Part shown: piece after piece, positions 26,385-34,921 of the stretch | How the letters are laid out: every line of letters begins with the position of its first letter | Position numbering within the stretch: position 1 is the stretch's first letter | Source of the DNA: JAAYDK01 sp964543935 | GTDB lineage: Bacteria; Spirochaetota; Spirochaetia; Sphaerochaetales; Sphaerochaetaceae | DNA length: 64,000 nucleotides | Reading direction: 5' to 3' | Assembly: GCA_964543935.1 (NCBI GenBank) | Contig: CAZJAK010000001.1 | Coordinates: 1 to 64,000, forward strand | Made by a program: the position numbers and the translations under genes | The notes under the pieces: generated by a model | Database searches by the model: none | Seen by the model: only the letters and a program-made list of their open reading frames with translations | What the model was told of the DNA's origin: nothing

Positions 26385-27182
26385 TCAGCGTGTCGAGAGC
26401 AGGCTCTCATCGTGATCGAATTCTTTGTTCTTGATCTGCTTGAACATCTCGACAAGACGATGGACAGTCAACTCTTTTTTCTGCCCGGCGGCCAAGTCCA
26501 ACAGGATCCGCCCCTCATCCATCATCAACAAACGGTTCCCAAAGTCTATGGCATGCTGCATGTTATGGGTGACCATCAGGGCGGTCAGGTCATATCGTTT
26601 GATGAACTGCATGGTCAGTTCCATCACGATTTGGGCATTGCGTGGATCGAGTGCGGCCGTATGTTCGTCGAGCAACAGCAAGCGGGGCTTGCTCATGACG
26701 GTCATCAGCAATGTCAGCGCTTGGCGCTGTCCACCCGATAACAATCCCACGTTGTCCTTAAGACGCGAGTCCAAGCCCATCGACAACTGTTTGAGATCCT
26801 CGGCGAAGCGTTCGCGCAGTTCGCTGCTAAGGCTGATGCGCAATCCCTTCATCCCCTTGCGATAGGCCGTGACCAAATTGTCCTCGATCGACATTTTGGC
26901 TGCCGTTCCTTTCGTGGGGTCTTGGAAGATACGGCCGATGGTGAAAGCGCGGCGGTATTCAGGGGTGTTGGTGACGTCCTTCCCGTCAAGGACCAACTTA
27001 CCCCCGGTGACAGGGTAAGTCCCCGAGATCAGATTGAACAAGGTGCTCTTGCCCGATCCGTTGCTCCCTACGACGGTGATGATGTCGTGCTCGTTGACCA
27101 CGAGGTTGATGTCCTCGAGGGCAGTCTTTTCGTTGACCGTGCCGGGATAAAATACTTTCGAGACCTGTTCAATCCTGAGCAT
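26385..27182 (-). CDS. ABC transporter ATP-binding protein (PF04392-linked system)
   Basis: 265 residues with Walker A GSNGSGKST, signature LLSGGQRQ, Walker B RLLLLDEHTAALD and a switch His in VTHNM. The LLLLDEHTAALDP variant (His after Glu) is typical of the ATPases that pair with PF04392 binding proteins and LivH-like permeases (TrpXYZ-type systems). It powers substrate import. It overlaps the permease gene by 14 bp. The family often carries aromatic amino acids; this is an inference. Confidence 0.88.
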   Translation of the reverse strand: MLRIEQVSKVFYPGTVNEKTALEDINLVVNEHDIITVVGSNGSGKSTLFNLISGTYPVTGGKLVLDGKDVTNTPEYRRAFTIGRIFQDPTKGTAAKMSIEDNLVTAYRKGMKGLRISLSSELRERFAEDLKQLSMGLDSRLKDNVGLLSGGQRQALTLLMTVMSKPRLLLLDEHTAALDPRNAQIVMELTMQFIKRYDLTALMVTHNMQHAIDFGNRLLMMDEGRILLDLAAGQKKELTVHRLVEMFKQIKNKEFDHDESLLSTR

Positions 27183-28134
27183 GGCTGTCCCCCTTGCCGT
27201 TCTCGAGCGCTTCCCGGCGCTCTTTGTTCCGTTTCAACGCCTTTTTGCGGGCATCGGCCGATGAGGCCGCGCTGCGTGTCTGGGCGATGATCAGGGAGAC
27301 GATAACCAAAATTCCGGTAAGGAGTTTCAAGTCGCTGGGGGTGAGCTTGATATAATAACCGTAATAGCGGCCGAAGAACATCAATCCTTTGTAGATGATG
27401 GCCCCAAAAACGACCCGCAAGGTGATGAACGAGATGCGGTTGCTGTCGAACAAGAACTCGCCGATCATGATGGCGGCCAAACCCTGCACGACCATGCCTT
27501 GGCCGAGGTTTGCATCGGCGAAGCCTTGGTATTGGGCCAACAACCCGCCCGACAGGGCGATCAGTGCATTGGAAAATCCGATTCCGATCACTTTCAACAA
27601 CTTGGGGTCCATTCCGAGGGAGATGACCATCTGCTCGTTGCTCCCCATCGCGCCGATGGAGATGCCCAAGTCGGTCCGGAAGAAGATATCGACGAGGGTT
27701 TTGACGAAAGCCACGATCACCAAAGTCCCGAGCAACAATGCCCACGCAGATGGTAGGAATCCAAACCACTGGGGTACTTTTGTGAACAACGTGGTGACCC
27801 TGAGCAACGGGACATTGGCCCGGCCGCCCAAGATGCGGATGTTGATCGAATACAACATCGTCATCGTAAGGATGCCGGCCAAGAGTCCAGGCACCTTGAG
27901 CCGGTTGTGGATGGTGGCGGTAACGACTCCCGCCAGGCCTCCTGCCGCGAAAGCCAGCAGGAGGGCGCTCGTCAGACCCCACCCGTTGATGATAGACATG
28001 GTGGCGACGGCCGCCCCCGTGGCGAACGAGCCGTCGCATGTCAAATCTGCAAAATCAAGGATACGGTAGGAGATCAGCACTCCCAAGACCATGATGGAAA
28101 AGATGAGGCCGTCTACAAAAATTCCTTCAAGCAT
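27169..28134 (-). CDS. ABC transporter permease (LivH-like, PF04392-linked)
   Basis: 321 residues with eight or more hydrophobic helices, starting MLEGIFVDGLIFSIMVLGVLISYRIL, and the SFATGAAVAT segment of branched-chain-type permeases. The C-terminus is basic. It should form a homodimeric channel. It lies between its ATPase (14-bp overlap) and the binding-protein gene (9-bp gap), all in one operon. Confidence 0.88.
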   Translation of the reverse strand: MLEGIFVDGLIFSIMVLGVLISYRILDFADLTCDGSFATGAAVATMSIINGWGLTSALLLAFAAGGLAGVVTATIHNRLKVPGLLAGILTMTMLYSINIRILGGRANVPLLRVTTLFTKVPQWFGFLPSAWALLLGTLVIVAFVKTLVDIFFRTDLGISIGAMGSNEQMVISLGMDPKLLKVIGIGFSNALIALSGGLLAQYQGFADANLGQGMVVQGLAAIMIGEFLFDSNRISFITLRVVFGAIIYKGLMFFGRYYGYYIKLTPSDLKLLTGILVIVSLIIAQTRSAASSADARKKALKRNKERREALENGKGDSHAQD

Positions 28135-28143
28135 CGGATGAAC

Positions 28144-29145
28144 CTACTTTACGATTTTTTTGCCACCTTCGATTGTGACGGCGGCTGTTGCCAGCAGGTC
28201 GGCCGGAATCGTGATGCCCAATTTCTTGGCGACATCAAGATTGAACCACAGCTCGAAGTCTTTTGGGTCGGTGAGGAAGACGGTGCCGACTTGGCCCGGT
28301 TTTTTCCCCTCGACCAGGATTTGTTCAACGATGCGGCCTGTTGCAAGACCGATCTTGTAATAGTTGAAGCCCCAGGCAACCAAGAAGTCGATCCCTTCGA
28401 CGCCGGACGGATCAGCAGACATCAACGGGACATTGTTCTTGGCGCAGACATCGGCGACAGAGGCCAAAGCACTGATGACCGTGTTGTCGGTGGCGATATA
28501 GACAGCTCCGACCCGCTTCACGATCGCTTGAGTGGCTTGCATGACTTCCGAGGTATTGGCTACTGCGGAGGTGACGAACTCGACACCCAGCTTGGCGCAG
28601 GCTGCTTTGGCTTGCTCCATCAGGATCACTCCGTTGGCTTCGCCGCTGGCGTAGACGTTCCCGATGGCTTTGGCACCGGTGAGCTTGACCAACAAGGAGA
28701 TCTGCGATTCAACCGGGTTCATGTCGGAGACTCCCGCCACATTGCCGGCATGCGGCACGGTGTAGGAGGGGACCAGTCCCGCCGCCAACGGATCTGTGAC
28801 AGCGGAGAACACCACCGGCACATCGCTGAACGCGTTCGCCAAAGCTTGTGCGACCGGAGTGGCCACCCCGACGGTCAACGCGACTTTGTCGGCCTTGAAC
28901 TTTTGTGCGATCGAGTTGGCCGTGGAGATGTCTCCGTTGGCATTCTGGAAGTCGAAATTGACCTTGACGTTTTTGGAAGCCAAGTAATCCTGCATACCCT
29001 GTTCAACGGCATCGAGGGCCGGATGGGTGATGATTTTTGATACCCCGATCGTGGGGATTGCCGCTTCCTGTACTCCAGCGGCGCCGAGCGTGGCGATCAT
29101 CGAACAACCAAGCAATAAAACGAGCAGCATGCGGTTTCTTTTCAT
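28144..29145 (-). CDS. ABC transporter substrate-binding protein (PF04392), copy 1
   Basis: 333 residues. The signal sequence contains LLLGC, a possible lipobox with Cys at residue 14, and a possible signal peptidase I site further on. The mature protein follows PF04392: IGVSKIITHPALDAVEQGM, VGVATPVAQALAN, VVFSAVTDP, YASGEANGV, YIATDNTV and DPKDFELWFNLDVAKKLGI. It delivers substrate to the permease encoded 9 bp downstream. AAGGAG precedes ATG 29145. It is a paralogue of the next gene. Confidence 0.9.
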   Translation of the reverse strand: MKRNRMLLVLLLGCSMIATLGAAGVQEAAIPTIGVSKIITHPALDAVEQGMQDYLASKNVKVNFDFQNANGDISTANSIAQKFKADKVALTVGVATPVAQALANAFSDVPVVFSAVTDPLAAGLVPSYTVPHAGNVAGVSDMNPVESQISLLVKLTGAKAIGNVYASGEANGVILMEQAKAACAKLGVEFVTSAVANTSEVMQATQAIVKRVGAVYIATDNTVISALASVADVCAKNNVPLMSADPSGVEGIDFLVAWGFNYYKIGLATGRIVEQILVEGKKPGQVGTVFLTDPKDFELWFNLDVAKKLGITIPADLLATAAVTIEGGKKIVK

Positions 29146-29174
29146 GGGTCACTCCTTTGGCGGACGTTTGGACA

Positions 29175-29203
29175 ACTATAATCTGTTTAGGTCATTTTGT
29201 AAA
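29175..29203 (-). promoter_or_regulatory. Promoter of the ABC operon, with upstream dyad
   Basis: Minus strand TTTACA (29203-29198), 17 bp, TATAGT (29180-29175). Just upstream lies an inverted repeat TGCATTT/AAATGCA (29211-29234), a possible operator. Confidence 0.75.
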
Positions 29204-29259
29204 GGACGTATGCATTTGTATGTATAAAAATGCACAGATTATACAATCGGGCGATGTGA

Positions 29260-30270
29260 TCAACGAACCGTTTTATGGCCGCCTTCGATCAACACTGCCG
29301 CCGATTCCACGTGTTCGGCCGGGATGGTGATGCCCAGCTTTTTGGCCACATCAAGATTGAACCACAACTCGAAGTCCTTTGGATCGGTGGTGAAGATTGT
29401 CCCGAGCTGTCCGGCACTCTTTTGACCGGTCAGCACTTGATAGACAGCCTCTCCGGTTTTTCGACCGTGTTTGTAATAGTCGAAACCCCACACCATGAAG
29501 AATTCAAGCCCCTCGGCACTGGTCGGGTCGGCAGTGAAGAAGGGGATGCCGTATTGAGAGCACACCTCGCTAAGCGACGCGATGGCCGACACGACGGTGT
29601 TGTCGGTTCCGATGTACAAGCCATCGATACGTTTGGCAATCGATAGAATCGCTGATTTCACTTCCGCTGAATTCGACACCCCTGCTTCAACGAAGCCAAG
29701 TCCGAGCTTGGCACACGAGTCGGCCACCATATCGCGCAGTTGCACGCCGTTGGCCTCGCCCGATGTGAAGACAATGCCGATCGTTTTCGCCCCGCTGAGT
29801 TGTGCGAAGAGCTCGACCTGTTCGTAGACCGGATTCTTGTCGGAGACTCCCCCCACGTTGCCGTCATTCGGATCATAGCTGGGCACCAAGCCAGCTTCGA
29901 GTGGATCGGTGATCCCTCCGAATACTACCGGAACGTTCTTGAACACATTGGCCAAGGCTTGAGCGGTTGGCGTGGCTATGCCGACAACCAGGTCGGCGCG
30001 GTCTGCTTTGAATTTTTGGGCGATCTGCATCGCTGTCGACACATCCCCGTTGGCGCTTTGTACGTCATAGACAGCTTTGATCCCTGCTTCGTCAAGATAA
30101 TCGCGCATGCCCTGCTCGATGGCGTCGAGGGCTGGATGGACGACTATCTTGGAGATGCCGATCTTGAATGTCTTTTGGCTCGGTTGTTCGATAGTTCCTT
30201 TTGCTGTGACGACATGTGTGAACAACAGCATGATGATGACAAGGTTGGTGAAGATGGTACGGATTTTCAT
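29260..30270 (-). CDS. ABC transporter substrate-binding protein (PF04392), copy 2
   Basis: 336 residues, closely similar to copy 1 through nearly the whole length. Shared stretches include SKIVVHPALDAIEQGM, IATPTAQALAN, FTSGEANGV and an identical run DPKDFELWFNLDVAKKLGI. Its signal peptide ends VTA-KG with no Cys, so it should be soluble in the periplasm, unlike copy 1. It has its own promoter and no transporter genes of its own in this operon, so it probably feeds the same permease with another ligand or under other conditions. Confidence 0.9.
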   Translation of the reverse strand: MKIRTIFTNLVIIMLLFTHVVTAKGTIEQPSQKTFKIGISKIVVHPALDAIEQGMRDYLDEAGIKAVYDVQSANGDVSTAMQIAQKFKADRADLVVGIATPTAQALANVFKNVPVVFGGITDPLEAGLVPSYDPNDGNVGGVSDKNPVYEQVELFAQLSGAKTIGIVFTSGEANGVQLRDMVADSCAKLGLGFVEAGVSNSAEVKSAILSIAKRIDGLYIGTDNTVVSAIASLSEVCSQYGIPFFTADPTSAEGLEFFMVWGFDYYKHGRKTGEAVYQVLTGQKSAGQLGTIFTTDPKDFELWFNLDVAKKLGITIPAEHVESAAVLIEGGHKTVR

Positions 30271-30278
30271 GATCGTTT

Positions 30279-30300
30279 GTCCCTCTCTTTAGCGAGGGAC
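30279..30300 (-). promoter_or_regulatory. Dyad over the -10/+1 region of copy 2
   Basis: Inverted repeat GTCCCTC/GAGGGAC with an 8-nt centre. One arm lies at the end of the -10 and before the predicted start, so it acts as DNA, not as an mRNA hairpin. The other arm contains the GAGGG ribosome site. It is a candidate repressor site. Confidence 0.5.
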
Positions 30301-30336
30301 TATACACCATCGGCATGTTTCTGTAAATAGAAACAT
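30299..30336 (-). promoter_or_regulatory. Promoter of SBP copy 2 with -35 dyad
   Basis: Minus strand TTTACA (30327-30322), 17 bp, TATAGT (30304-30299). The -35 lies inside an inverted repeat with 8-bp arms (ATGTTTCT/AGAAACAT, 30315-30336), a candidate operator. Confidence 0.75.
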
Positions 30337-30361
30337 CGTAAAGTTCGGGAAAAAATCGAAA

Positions 30362-30379
30362 GGACCGGTCGCCCGGTCC
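30362..30379 (-). terminator. Distal terminator of the acidic-protein gene
   Basis: GGACCGG/CCGGTCC stem. On the minus strand it is followed by TTTCGATTTTTT. It is the second of two tandem hairpins. Confidence 0.7.
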
Positions 30380-30397
30380 CTTCGCCCATCGATAAAA

Positions 30398-30411
30398 CCG
30401 GTCGATACCGG
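30398..30411 (-). terminator. Proximal terminator of the acidic-protein gene
   Basis: CCGGT/ACCGG stem with a 4-nt loop. On the minus strand it is followed by TTTTAT. It lies 19 bp after the stop. Confidence 0.65.
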
Positions 30412-30429
30412 CCTAGGAAAGCGGGAAGT

Positions 30430-30699
30430 TCAGAAGTCGAACGGGTCTTCTCCTTCGAGCTCCTCGTCTTCCAATTCAACCTCTTCGTCCTCTTCTATCA
30501 CTTCTGTCTCTTCGTCGTCGAGGAAGAACCCATCCATTTCGTCGTTCTCTTCCTCTTCGTCGTCCAGATCATCGAGTTCGTCATCATCGGTCAGGTCGCT
30601 GGGATCGAATTCGTCGTCGATTTCGTATTCAGCGTCCTCCTCCTCGGAATCTTCGTCGAAGTATCTGTCTTCCCATTCGTCTTCATCGCGGTACTTCAT
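30430..30699 (-). CDS. Small, extremely acidic protein of unknown function
   Basis: 89 residues, of which 54 are Asp or Glu by my count and only three are Lys or Arg. There is no hydrophobic segment and the composition suggests an unfolded chain. A few aromatic residues (WEDRYF, GFF, FDF) punctuate it, the C-terminus being EGEDPFDF. A GGAGGAG precedes ATG 30699, a good promoter lies upstream and two terminators follow, so this is a real single-gene unit. The composition resembles acidic tails such as the RpoE delta subunit of Firmicutes or DNA mimics, but no folded domain is present and no function can be given. Confidence 0.75.
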   Translation of the reverse strand: MKYRDEDEWEDRYFDEDSEEEDAEYEIDDEFDPSDLTDDDELDDLDDEEEENDEMDGFFLDDEETEVIEEDEEVELEDEELEGEDPFDF

Positions 30700-30733
30700 G
30701 GCAGTCTCCTCCACCAACGGATCGGATGGTTTT

Positions 30734-30762
30734 ACAGTAGGCGAACTGAATGCTGTTGTCAA
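30734..30762 (-). promoter_or_regulatory. Promoter of the acidic-protein gene
   Basis: Minus strand TTGACA (30762-30757), 17 bp, TACTGT (30739-30734). The leader to ATG 30699 would be about 28 nt. Confidence 0.65.
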
Positions 30763-30822
30763 TTGCCAATAACGCATGCATAGCATGGCTCGTGAACCCA
30801 AGCGACGTGGAAGAGCCCTGTA

Positions 30823-30851
30823 TTGCACCGTTGTTACGATGTTGTTATAGT
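30823..30851 (+). promoter_or_regulatory. Promoter of pdxA operon
   Basis: TTGCAC (30823-30828), 17 bp, TATAGT (30846-30851), about 21 nt before the pdxA ATG with a purine-rich ribosome site in between. Confidence 0.65.
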
Positions 30852-30878
30852 TGAGCGAAGAGAAAGCAGGGGGCAAGC

Positions 30879-31904
30879 ATGAGACGTTTGGCGGTGGTGG
30901 CTGTACCGATGGGCGATCCGGCCGGGATCGGGCCCGAGATCGTGCTGAAAGCGGTTGCTCACGGCGATTTGGCCGGTAAAGCGACTACGGTGGTGGTCGG
31001 GGACCGCCTCTTACTGCACAAAACGGCTTCCGATTGTGCTGTGCCGCTCATGTTCGATGCGGTGGTCGAGACAGATGCCGCTTGTCTCGAGGCAGTTGAG
31101 CGTGGGGTGGACGCCATCCTCTACCATCTGCCCTTGGTGGATCTCGATGCGTTTTCTTATGGTAGAATCGATGCAATGTGCGGCAAGGCCGCTTACGAAT
31201 CTATTGCCCGGGCGACTAGGTTGATCATGGCAGGCATCGCCGATGCCATGGCCACTCCTCCGTTGCATAAGGAATCGTTGCGGGCCAGCGGGGTGCCTTC
31301 GATCGGCCATACCGAGATATTGGGGGATCTGACCGGGACAGTCGAGCCTGTCACGATGTTCCAAACCCTTTCTTTAAAAGTCTTTTTCATGACCCGCCAC
31401 CTGTCGTTGCGCAAGGCTTGCGACGCGGTGACGTTCGACACTGTGCTGCGGTTCATTCAAACGTGCGACCGCATCGCCACCGGCAGCGCCTTCGACATGG
31501 ATAAGCCGCTGGCCGTGGCGGGCTTGAATCCCCACTGCGGTGAGCACGGCTTGTTCGGGGACGAGGAAGTAACTGCCGTCACGCCGGCTGTCCAGGCCGC
31601 CCAGCGCGACGGCATCGCTGTGGTCGGGCCGATCGGTGCGGACTCGGTTTTCCATCAGGCCAAGATCGGCCACTACCGGGCAGTGCTCTCGCTGTACCAC
31701 GACCAAGGCCATATCGCCACCAAGACGCTCGATTTCGAACGGACTGTCTCGGTCACCTGGGGTTTGCCGTTCTTGCGTACCTCGGTAGACCACGGCACGG
31801 CCTTCGACATCGCCGGCAAAGGTATCGCTTCATCGATAAGCATGACGGAGGCCCTGTTGGTTGCTTTCCGTCATCTGACCTCTTCCAAGGAGTGGCAATC
31901 ATGA
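30879..31904 (+). CDS. pdxA: PdxA-family 4-phosphohydroxy-threonine dehydrogenase
   Basis: 341 residues. GDPAGIGPEI at the N-terminus, a metal-ligand His in SIGHTEIL, LNPHCGEHGLFG, YHDQGH and FLRTSVDHGTAFDIAGKG mark the PdxA family. PdxA oxidises 4-phosphohydroxy-L-threonine in pyridoxal phosphate synthesis. Some close relatives act instead on threonate or erythronate 4-phosphates, and no other B6 genes are here to decide. It overlaps the ABC ATPase gene by 4 bp (ATGA). Confidence 0.85.
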   Translation: MRRLAVVAVPMGDPAGIGPEIVLKAVAHGDLAGKATTVVVGDRLLLHKTASDCAVPLMFDAVVETDAACLEAVERGVDAILYHLPLVDLDAFSYGRIDAMCGKAAYESIARATRLIMAGIADAMATPPLHKESLRASGVPSIGHTEILGDLTGTVEPVTMFQTLSLKVFFMTRHLSLRKACDAVTFDTVLRFIQTCDRIATGSAFDMDKPLAVAGLNPHCGEHGLFGDEEVTAVTPAVQAAQRDGIAVVGPIGADSVFHQAKIGHYRAVLSLYHDQGHIATKTLDFERTVSVTWGLPFLRTSVDHGTAFDIAGKGIASSISMTEALLVAFRHLTSSKEWQS

Positions 31905-32644
31905 TCAGGGTGGAACATCTCACCAAACGTTTCGCAGTGAAAGGTTCACGCAAAACGGTTCTCGACGGCGTCTCGTTCGAGGCCTACGACTCACAGGTAT
32001 TCGGACTGCTCGGTCCCAACGGTGCCGGCAAGACCACGACGTTGCGGACAATCGCCACCTTGCTCAAGCCGGAAGAGGGGCGGGTGGAAGTGGACGGGTT
32101 CGATGTCGTCACCTCAGGCAAGGAAGTTCGCAACAGGATCGGATTTTTGACTGGCGACATGAAATTGTCGGGGCATCTGACCAGCAGGGAGATGCTGGCT
32201 TACTTCGGGGCGCTGAACCATATGCCTACCGGCAAGGTCGCCGAACGGATCGCCCAACTTTCGGCTAGTTTGGGTATGGATGATTTCCTTGACAAACCGA
32301 TCGCGAAATTGTCGGCCGGCATGACGCAGAAGACATCGATTGCCGTGAGCTTGTTGCACGACCCCCATGTGATCGTGTTCGATGAACCGACGAGCAACCT
32401 CGACGTGTTGGCGGTGAAGGTCGTCGCTGATTTCATCCGTGACGCCAAAGCAGCCGGGAAATGCGTGGTGTTGTCCACCCATGTGCTCAGCGAGGCCGAA
32501 CGGTTGTGCGACCGGGTCGGCATCATCCATGATGGCCGCTTGCTCTGTAGCGGCACCCAAACAGAATTGCTCGAGCGTTACGGCGTGTCTTCACTTGAAG
32601 ATCTGTTTTTTAGCTTGGTGAGCAACGGGGAGGCTTCCAAATGA
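31901..32644 (+). CDS. ABC transporter ATP-binding protein (NatA-like)
   Basis: 247 residues. Walker A is GPNGAGKTT, the signature is KLSAGMTQK, Walker B is HVIVFDEPTSNLD, and the switch His is in STHVLSE. The sequence is most like NatA-type ATPases of ABC-2 exporters. I chose ATG 31901 with AAGGAG 8 nt upstream; it overlaps the pdxA stop. It pairs with the permease that starts in its own stop codon. Confidence 0.88.
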   Translation: MIRVEHLTKRFAVKGSRKTVLDGVSFEAYDSQVFGLLGPNGAGKTTTLRTIATLLKPEEGRVEVDGFDVVTSGKEVRNRIGFLTGDMKLSGHLTSREMLAYFGALNHMPTGKVAERIAQLSASLGMDDFLDKPIAKLSAGMTQKTSIAVSLLHDPHVIVFDEPTSNLDVLAVKVVADFIRDAKAAGKCVVLSTHVLSEAERLCDRVGIIHDGRLLCSGTQTELLERYGVSSLEDLFFSLVSNGEASK

Positions 32645-33798
32645 TGCGCGATGCCCTCATCATATTCCGCAAAGAGATCAAAGGACTCGTCAAGGACCGC
32701 CGGACGCTGTTCTCCACCTTCATCCTGCCGCTCCTGGTAGTCCCCATCATCTTCATCGGGATGGGGACGGTGATCGGCTCGCTGCAGACTGAGGCGGTCG
32801 AGCATGTCTACACGGTCCGTTTTTCCGGTATTCAGGACGAGCGTTTTTTTTCAGCGGTGGCCCAACGGCTGCAGTACTCGGTTGCTCCAGAGGGCTTGTT
32901 TGCCGATATGGAGGTGGTGTTCCCGTCCGGCTATAGTGGCGGGCAGAACGCGGTAGTGCGGCTGGTGTACGATTCGAGCAGTCAGAAGAACCAGTATGCC
33001 GCCGGACAACTGGCCGATGCCGTGCGTTCGTTCGAACAAATGATTGCCGCCGAGAAGCTCGCCAAGGCCGGTCTTTCGTTGGCTGATTTGTCCACCATCA
33101 AAGTCGAGATGGTCGACACGGCTCCCGAGCAAGCCCAGTCGGGCGGTTCGATGCTCGGCATGATGATGCCCTATTTCTTGATCTTGTTCCTGTTCGCCGG
33201 GTCGATGGGGGCCGGTTTGGATGTGACGGCCGGGGAGAAGGAACGGGGTAGCTTGGCCGCCTTGTTGGTCAATCAGGTCTCGCGCACCTCGATCGCGATG
33301 GGCAAGATCCTCCATGTGATGACCGTAGCGATCTGTTCGGCTTTCGCGACCTTCGCCGGCTTGCTCATCGCCATGTCGATGCCCAATAGCGCTCCCGTTT
33401 TTGGCGGCGGGAACCTGGGTTCGGCAACCTTTACGGCCGGCATGCTGGCGACCATCCTGTTCTGCTTGGTTGCGGCGGCTTTGTTCACCGCAACGGTGGT
33501 GACCTTGTTGGGCAGCCTTGCCAAGACTGTCAAAGAAGCCAATACCTATGTGATGCCGGTTTACTTGGTGGTGGTGGTCGTCGGTGTATCGACCATGTAC
33601 ATGGATCCGACCTCCAATGTGTTGCTATTTGCCATCCCGTATGTGAATATTGTGTTCAGCATGAAGGAAGCCTTCATGGGTATGAGCGTGCCGCTCCATC
33701 TGGCGCTTGCGTTGGCATCCAACGTGATCTACGCCGCTGCCGGGGTGCGCCTGGTCTCTGCCCTGTACAATTCTGAACGGATCTTGCAGACCGTCTGA
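32641..33798 (+). CDS. ABC-2-type permease (NatB-like)
   Basis: 385 residues. One N-terminal membrane helix (about 22-45), an extracytoplasmic domain of about 130 residues, then five or six C-terminal helices including a GLDVTAGEKERGSLAALL segment, the typical ABC-2 coupling motif. In Bacillus the NatAB system exports Na+; other substrates are possible in this family. Its start overlaps the ATPase stop (ATGA). Confidence 0.87.
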   Translation: MMRDALIIFRKEIKGLVKDRRTLFSTFILPLLVVPIIFIGMGTVIGSLQTEAVEHVYTVRFSGIQDERFFSAVAQRLQYSVAPEGLFADMEVVFPSGYSGGQNAVVRLVYDSSSQKNQYAAGQLADAVRSFEQMIAAEKLAKAGLSLADLSTIKVEMVDTAPEQAQSGGSMLGMMMPYFLILFLFAGSMGAGLDVTAGEKERGSLAALLVNQVSRTSIAMGKILHVMTVAICSAFATFAGLLIAMSMPNSAPVFGGGNLGSATFTAGMLATILFCLVAAALFTATVVTLLGSLAKTVKEANTYVMPVYLVVVVVGVSTMYMDPTSNVLLFAIPYVNIVFSMKEAFMGMSVPLHLALALASNVIYAAAGVRLVSALYNSERILQTV

Positions 33799-33824
33799 CG
33801 ATCTGAGGAGCCGCTGGAGGAGTC

Positions 33825-34910
33825 ATGAAACGAACATCCTTGATCTTGGTGCTCGTGGTGCTGGTCGCGCTGTTTGCCGCCAGCGGATGCGCTACGACCG
33901 TATCGGTCAGGCATTTGATACCGGCCGAGACCGACATGTCGGCTTACCGGAATCTCGCCGTGGCCTCGACCGAGCCTTTCTCGTTCGGATTTTTCAACCG
34001 GCCGTCGTCGATCGTCCCCGATTATTCGGGCAAGTCGGGCCTGACTGTCGCGAGCGGCTTCGGCACCTTCACCGAGTTGTCCATCGCCCGCTACGCCACA
34101 ACGCGGTTGGTGCAGTCGTTGGACCGGGCCGATTATTTCACGCTGTTGCCCCCTTCGCAGACCGATACGATCATGAAGGGCAAGAACCTCGGCTTCACCA
34201 TCTCGGAGATGCTGATGCGCAATGGAGTCGAGGCGTTGTTCACTAGTTCGATTGATTATCTCGATGTGGATGAATACATCTATGCTGTCGAGAAAAACCT
34301 GCTCATAAGCAAGGACCCGGTCACCGGCAATCCGATCAATCCTCCGGTCAGCCAGAAAGTCATCGTGTATTACTTGATGCAGAAGGTCAGCTTGACCTAC
34401 TCGTACGAGATCGTCGATGCCCGCACCGGCAAGGTGATTGTGAGCCGGACCCTCCACGACAGCCAGGAGCGCTCCTTTGACCTCACCGGAAAACCGGCCA
34501 AAGGCTATGTGGCTCCATCGTTGGAACCGATGATCGAAGAGATGTTGCAGGATTTGATCGATCCAGTTGTCCAACAGATTGCACCGAGGTGGGAGACCAC
34601 CACGTTAAGCCTGATGAAGAATGAACCCGAGCGAAAGAACGTTGAATTCGCTTGGGAGGAGGTGCGGCGAGGAAACTTGGCCATCGCACTGGAAGCTTTC
34701 AAAAAGGAATGGAACCGCAGTGGCCATATCCCTTCAGGCTATAACGCTGCCTTGATCATGGAAGCAATGGGAAACCTTGAACAAGCTATCGACTTGATGG
34801 AAGATGTCTATCAAGAGAGCGGCAACAATTCGATTTATTCGATGCTGCGCAGGATGCGCCAGCGTTTGCAGGACCAAGCCGAGGCCGAAGCACAGCTGTT
34901 GGGGCAATAA
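33825..34910 (+). CDS. Lipoprotein with C-terminal TPR-like region
   Basis: 361 residues. A signal sequence ends in the lipobox ASGC (Cys near 22). The first 260 residues form an alpha/beta domain, with SRTLHDSQERSF and a preceding TYSYEIVDARTGKVIVS segment, similar in style to DUF6340/CsgG-like outer-membrane-associated lipoproteins. The last 80 residues resemble a tetratricopeptide repeat pair (RRGNLAIALEAFKKE, GNLEQAIDLMEDVYQE). GGAGGAG precedes ATG 33825. It lies 26 bp after the NatB-like gene and may be co-transcribed. The function is unknown. Confidence 0.75.
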   Translation: MKRTSLILVLVVLVALFAASGCATTVSVRHLIPAETDMSAYRNLAVASTEPFSFGFFNRPSSIVPDYSGKSGLTVASGFGTFTELSIARYATTRLVQSLDRADYFTLLPPSQTDTIMKGKNLGFTISEMLMRNGVEALFTSSIDYLDVDEYIYAVEKNLLISKDPVTGNPINPPVSQKVIVYYLMQKVSLTYSYEIVDARTGKVIVSRTLHDSQERSFDLTGKPAKGYVAPSLEPMIEEMLQDLIDPVVQQIAPRWETTTLSLMKNEPERKNVEFAWEEVRRGNLAIALEAFKKEWNRSGHIPSGYNAALIMEAMGNLEQAIDLMEDVYQESGNNSIYSMLRRMRQRLQDQAEAEAQLLGQ

Positions 34911-34921
34911 GGGAATCCTCC

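Noticed and set aside
29146..29259. T-box riboswitch before the aromatic-type ABC genes
   Set aside because: TrpXYZ systems elsewhere often have T-boxes, but no specifier stem or T-box consensus is present; the promoter lies only about 30 nt before the gene.
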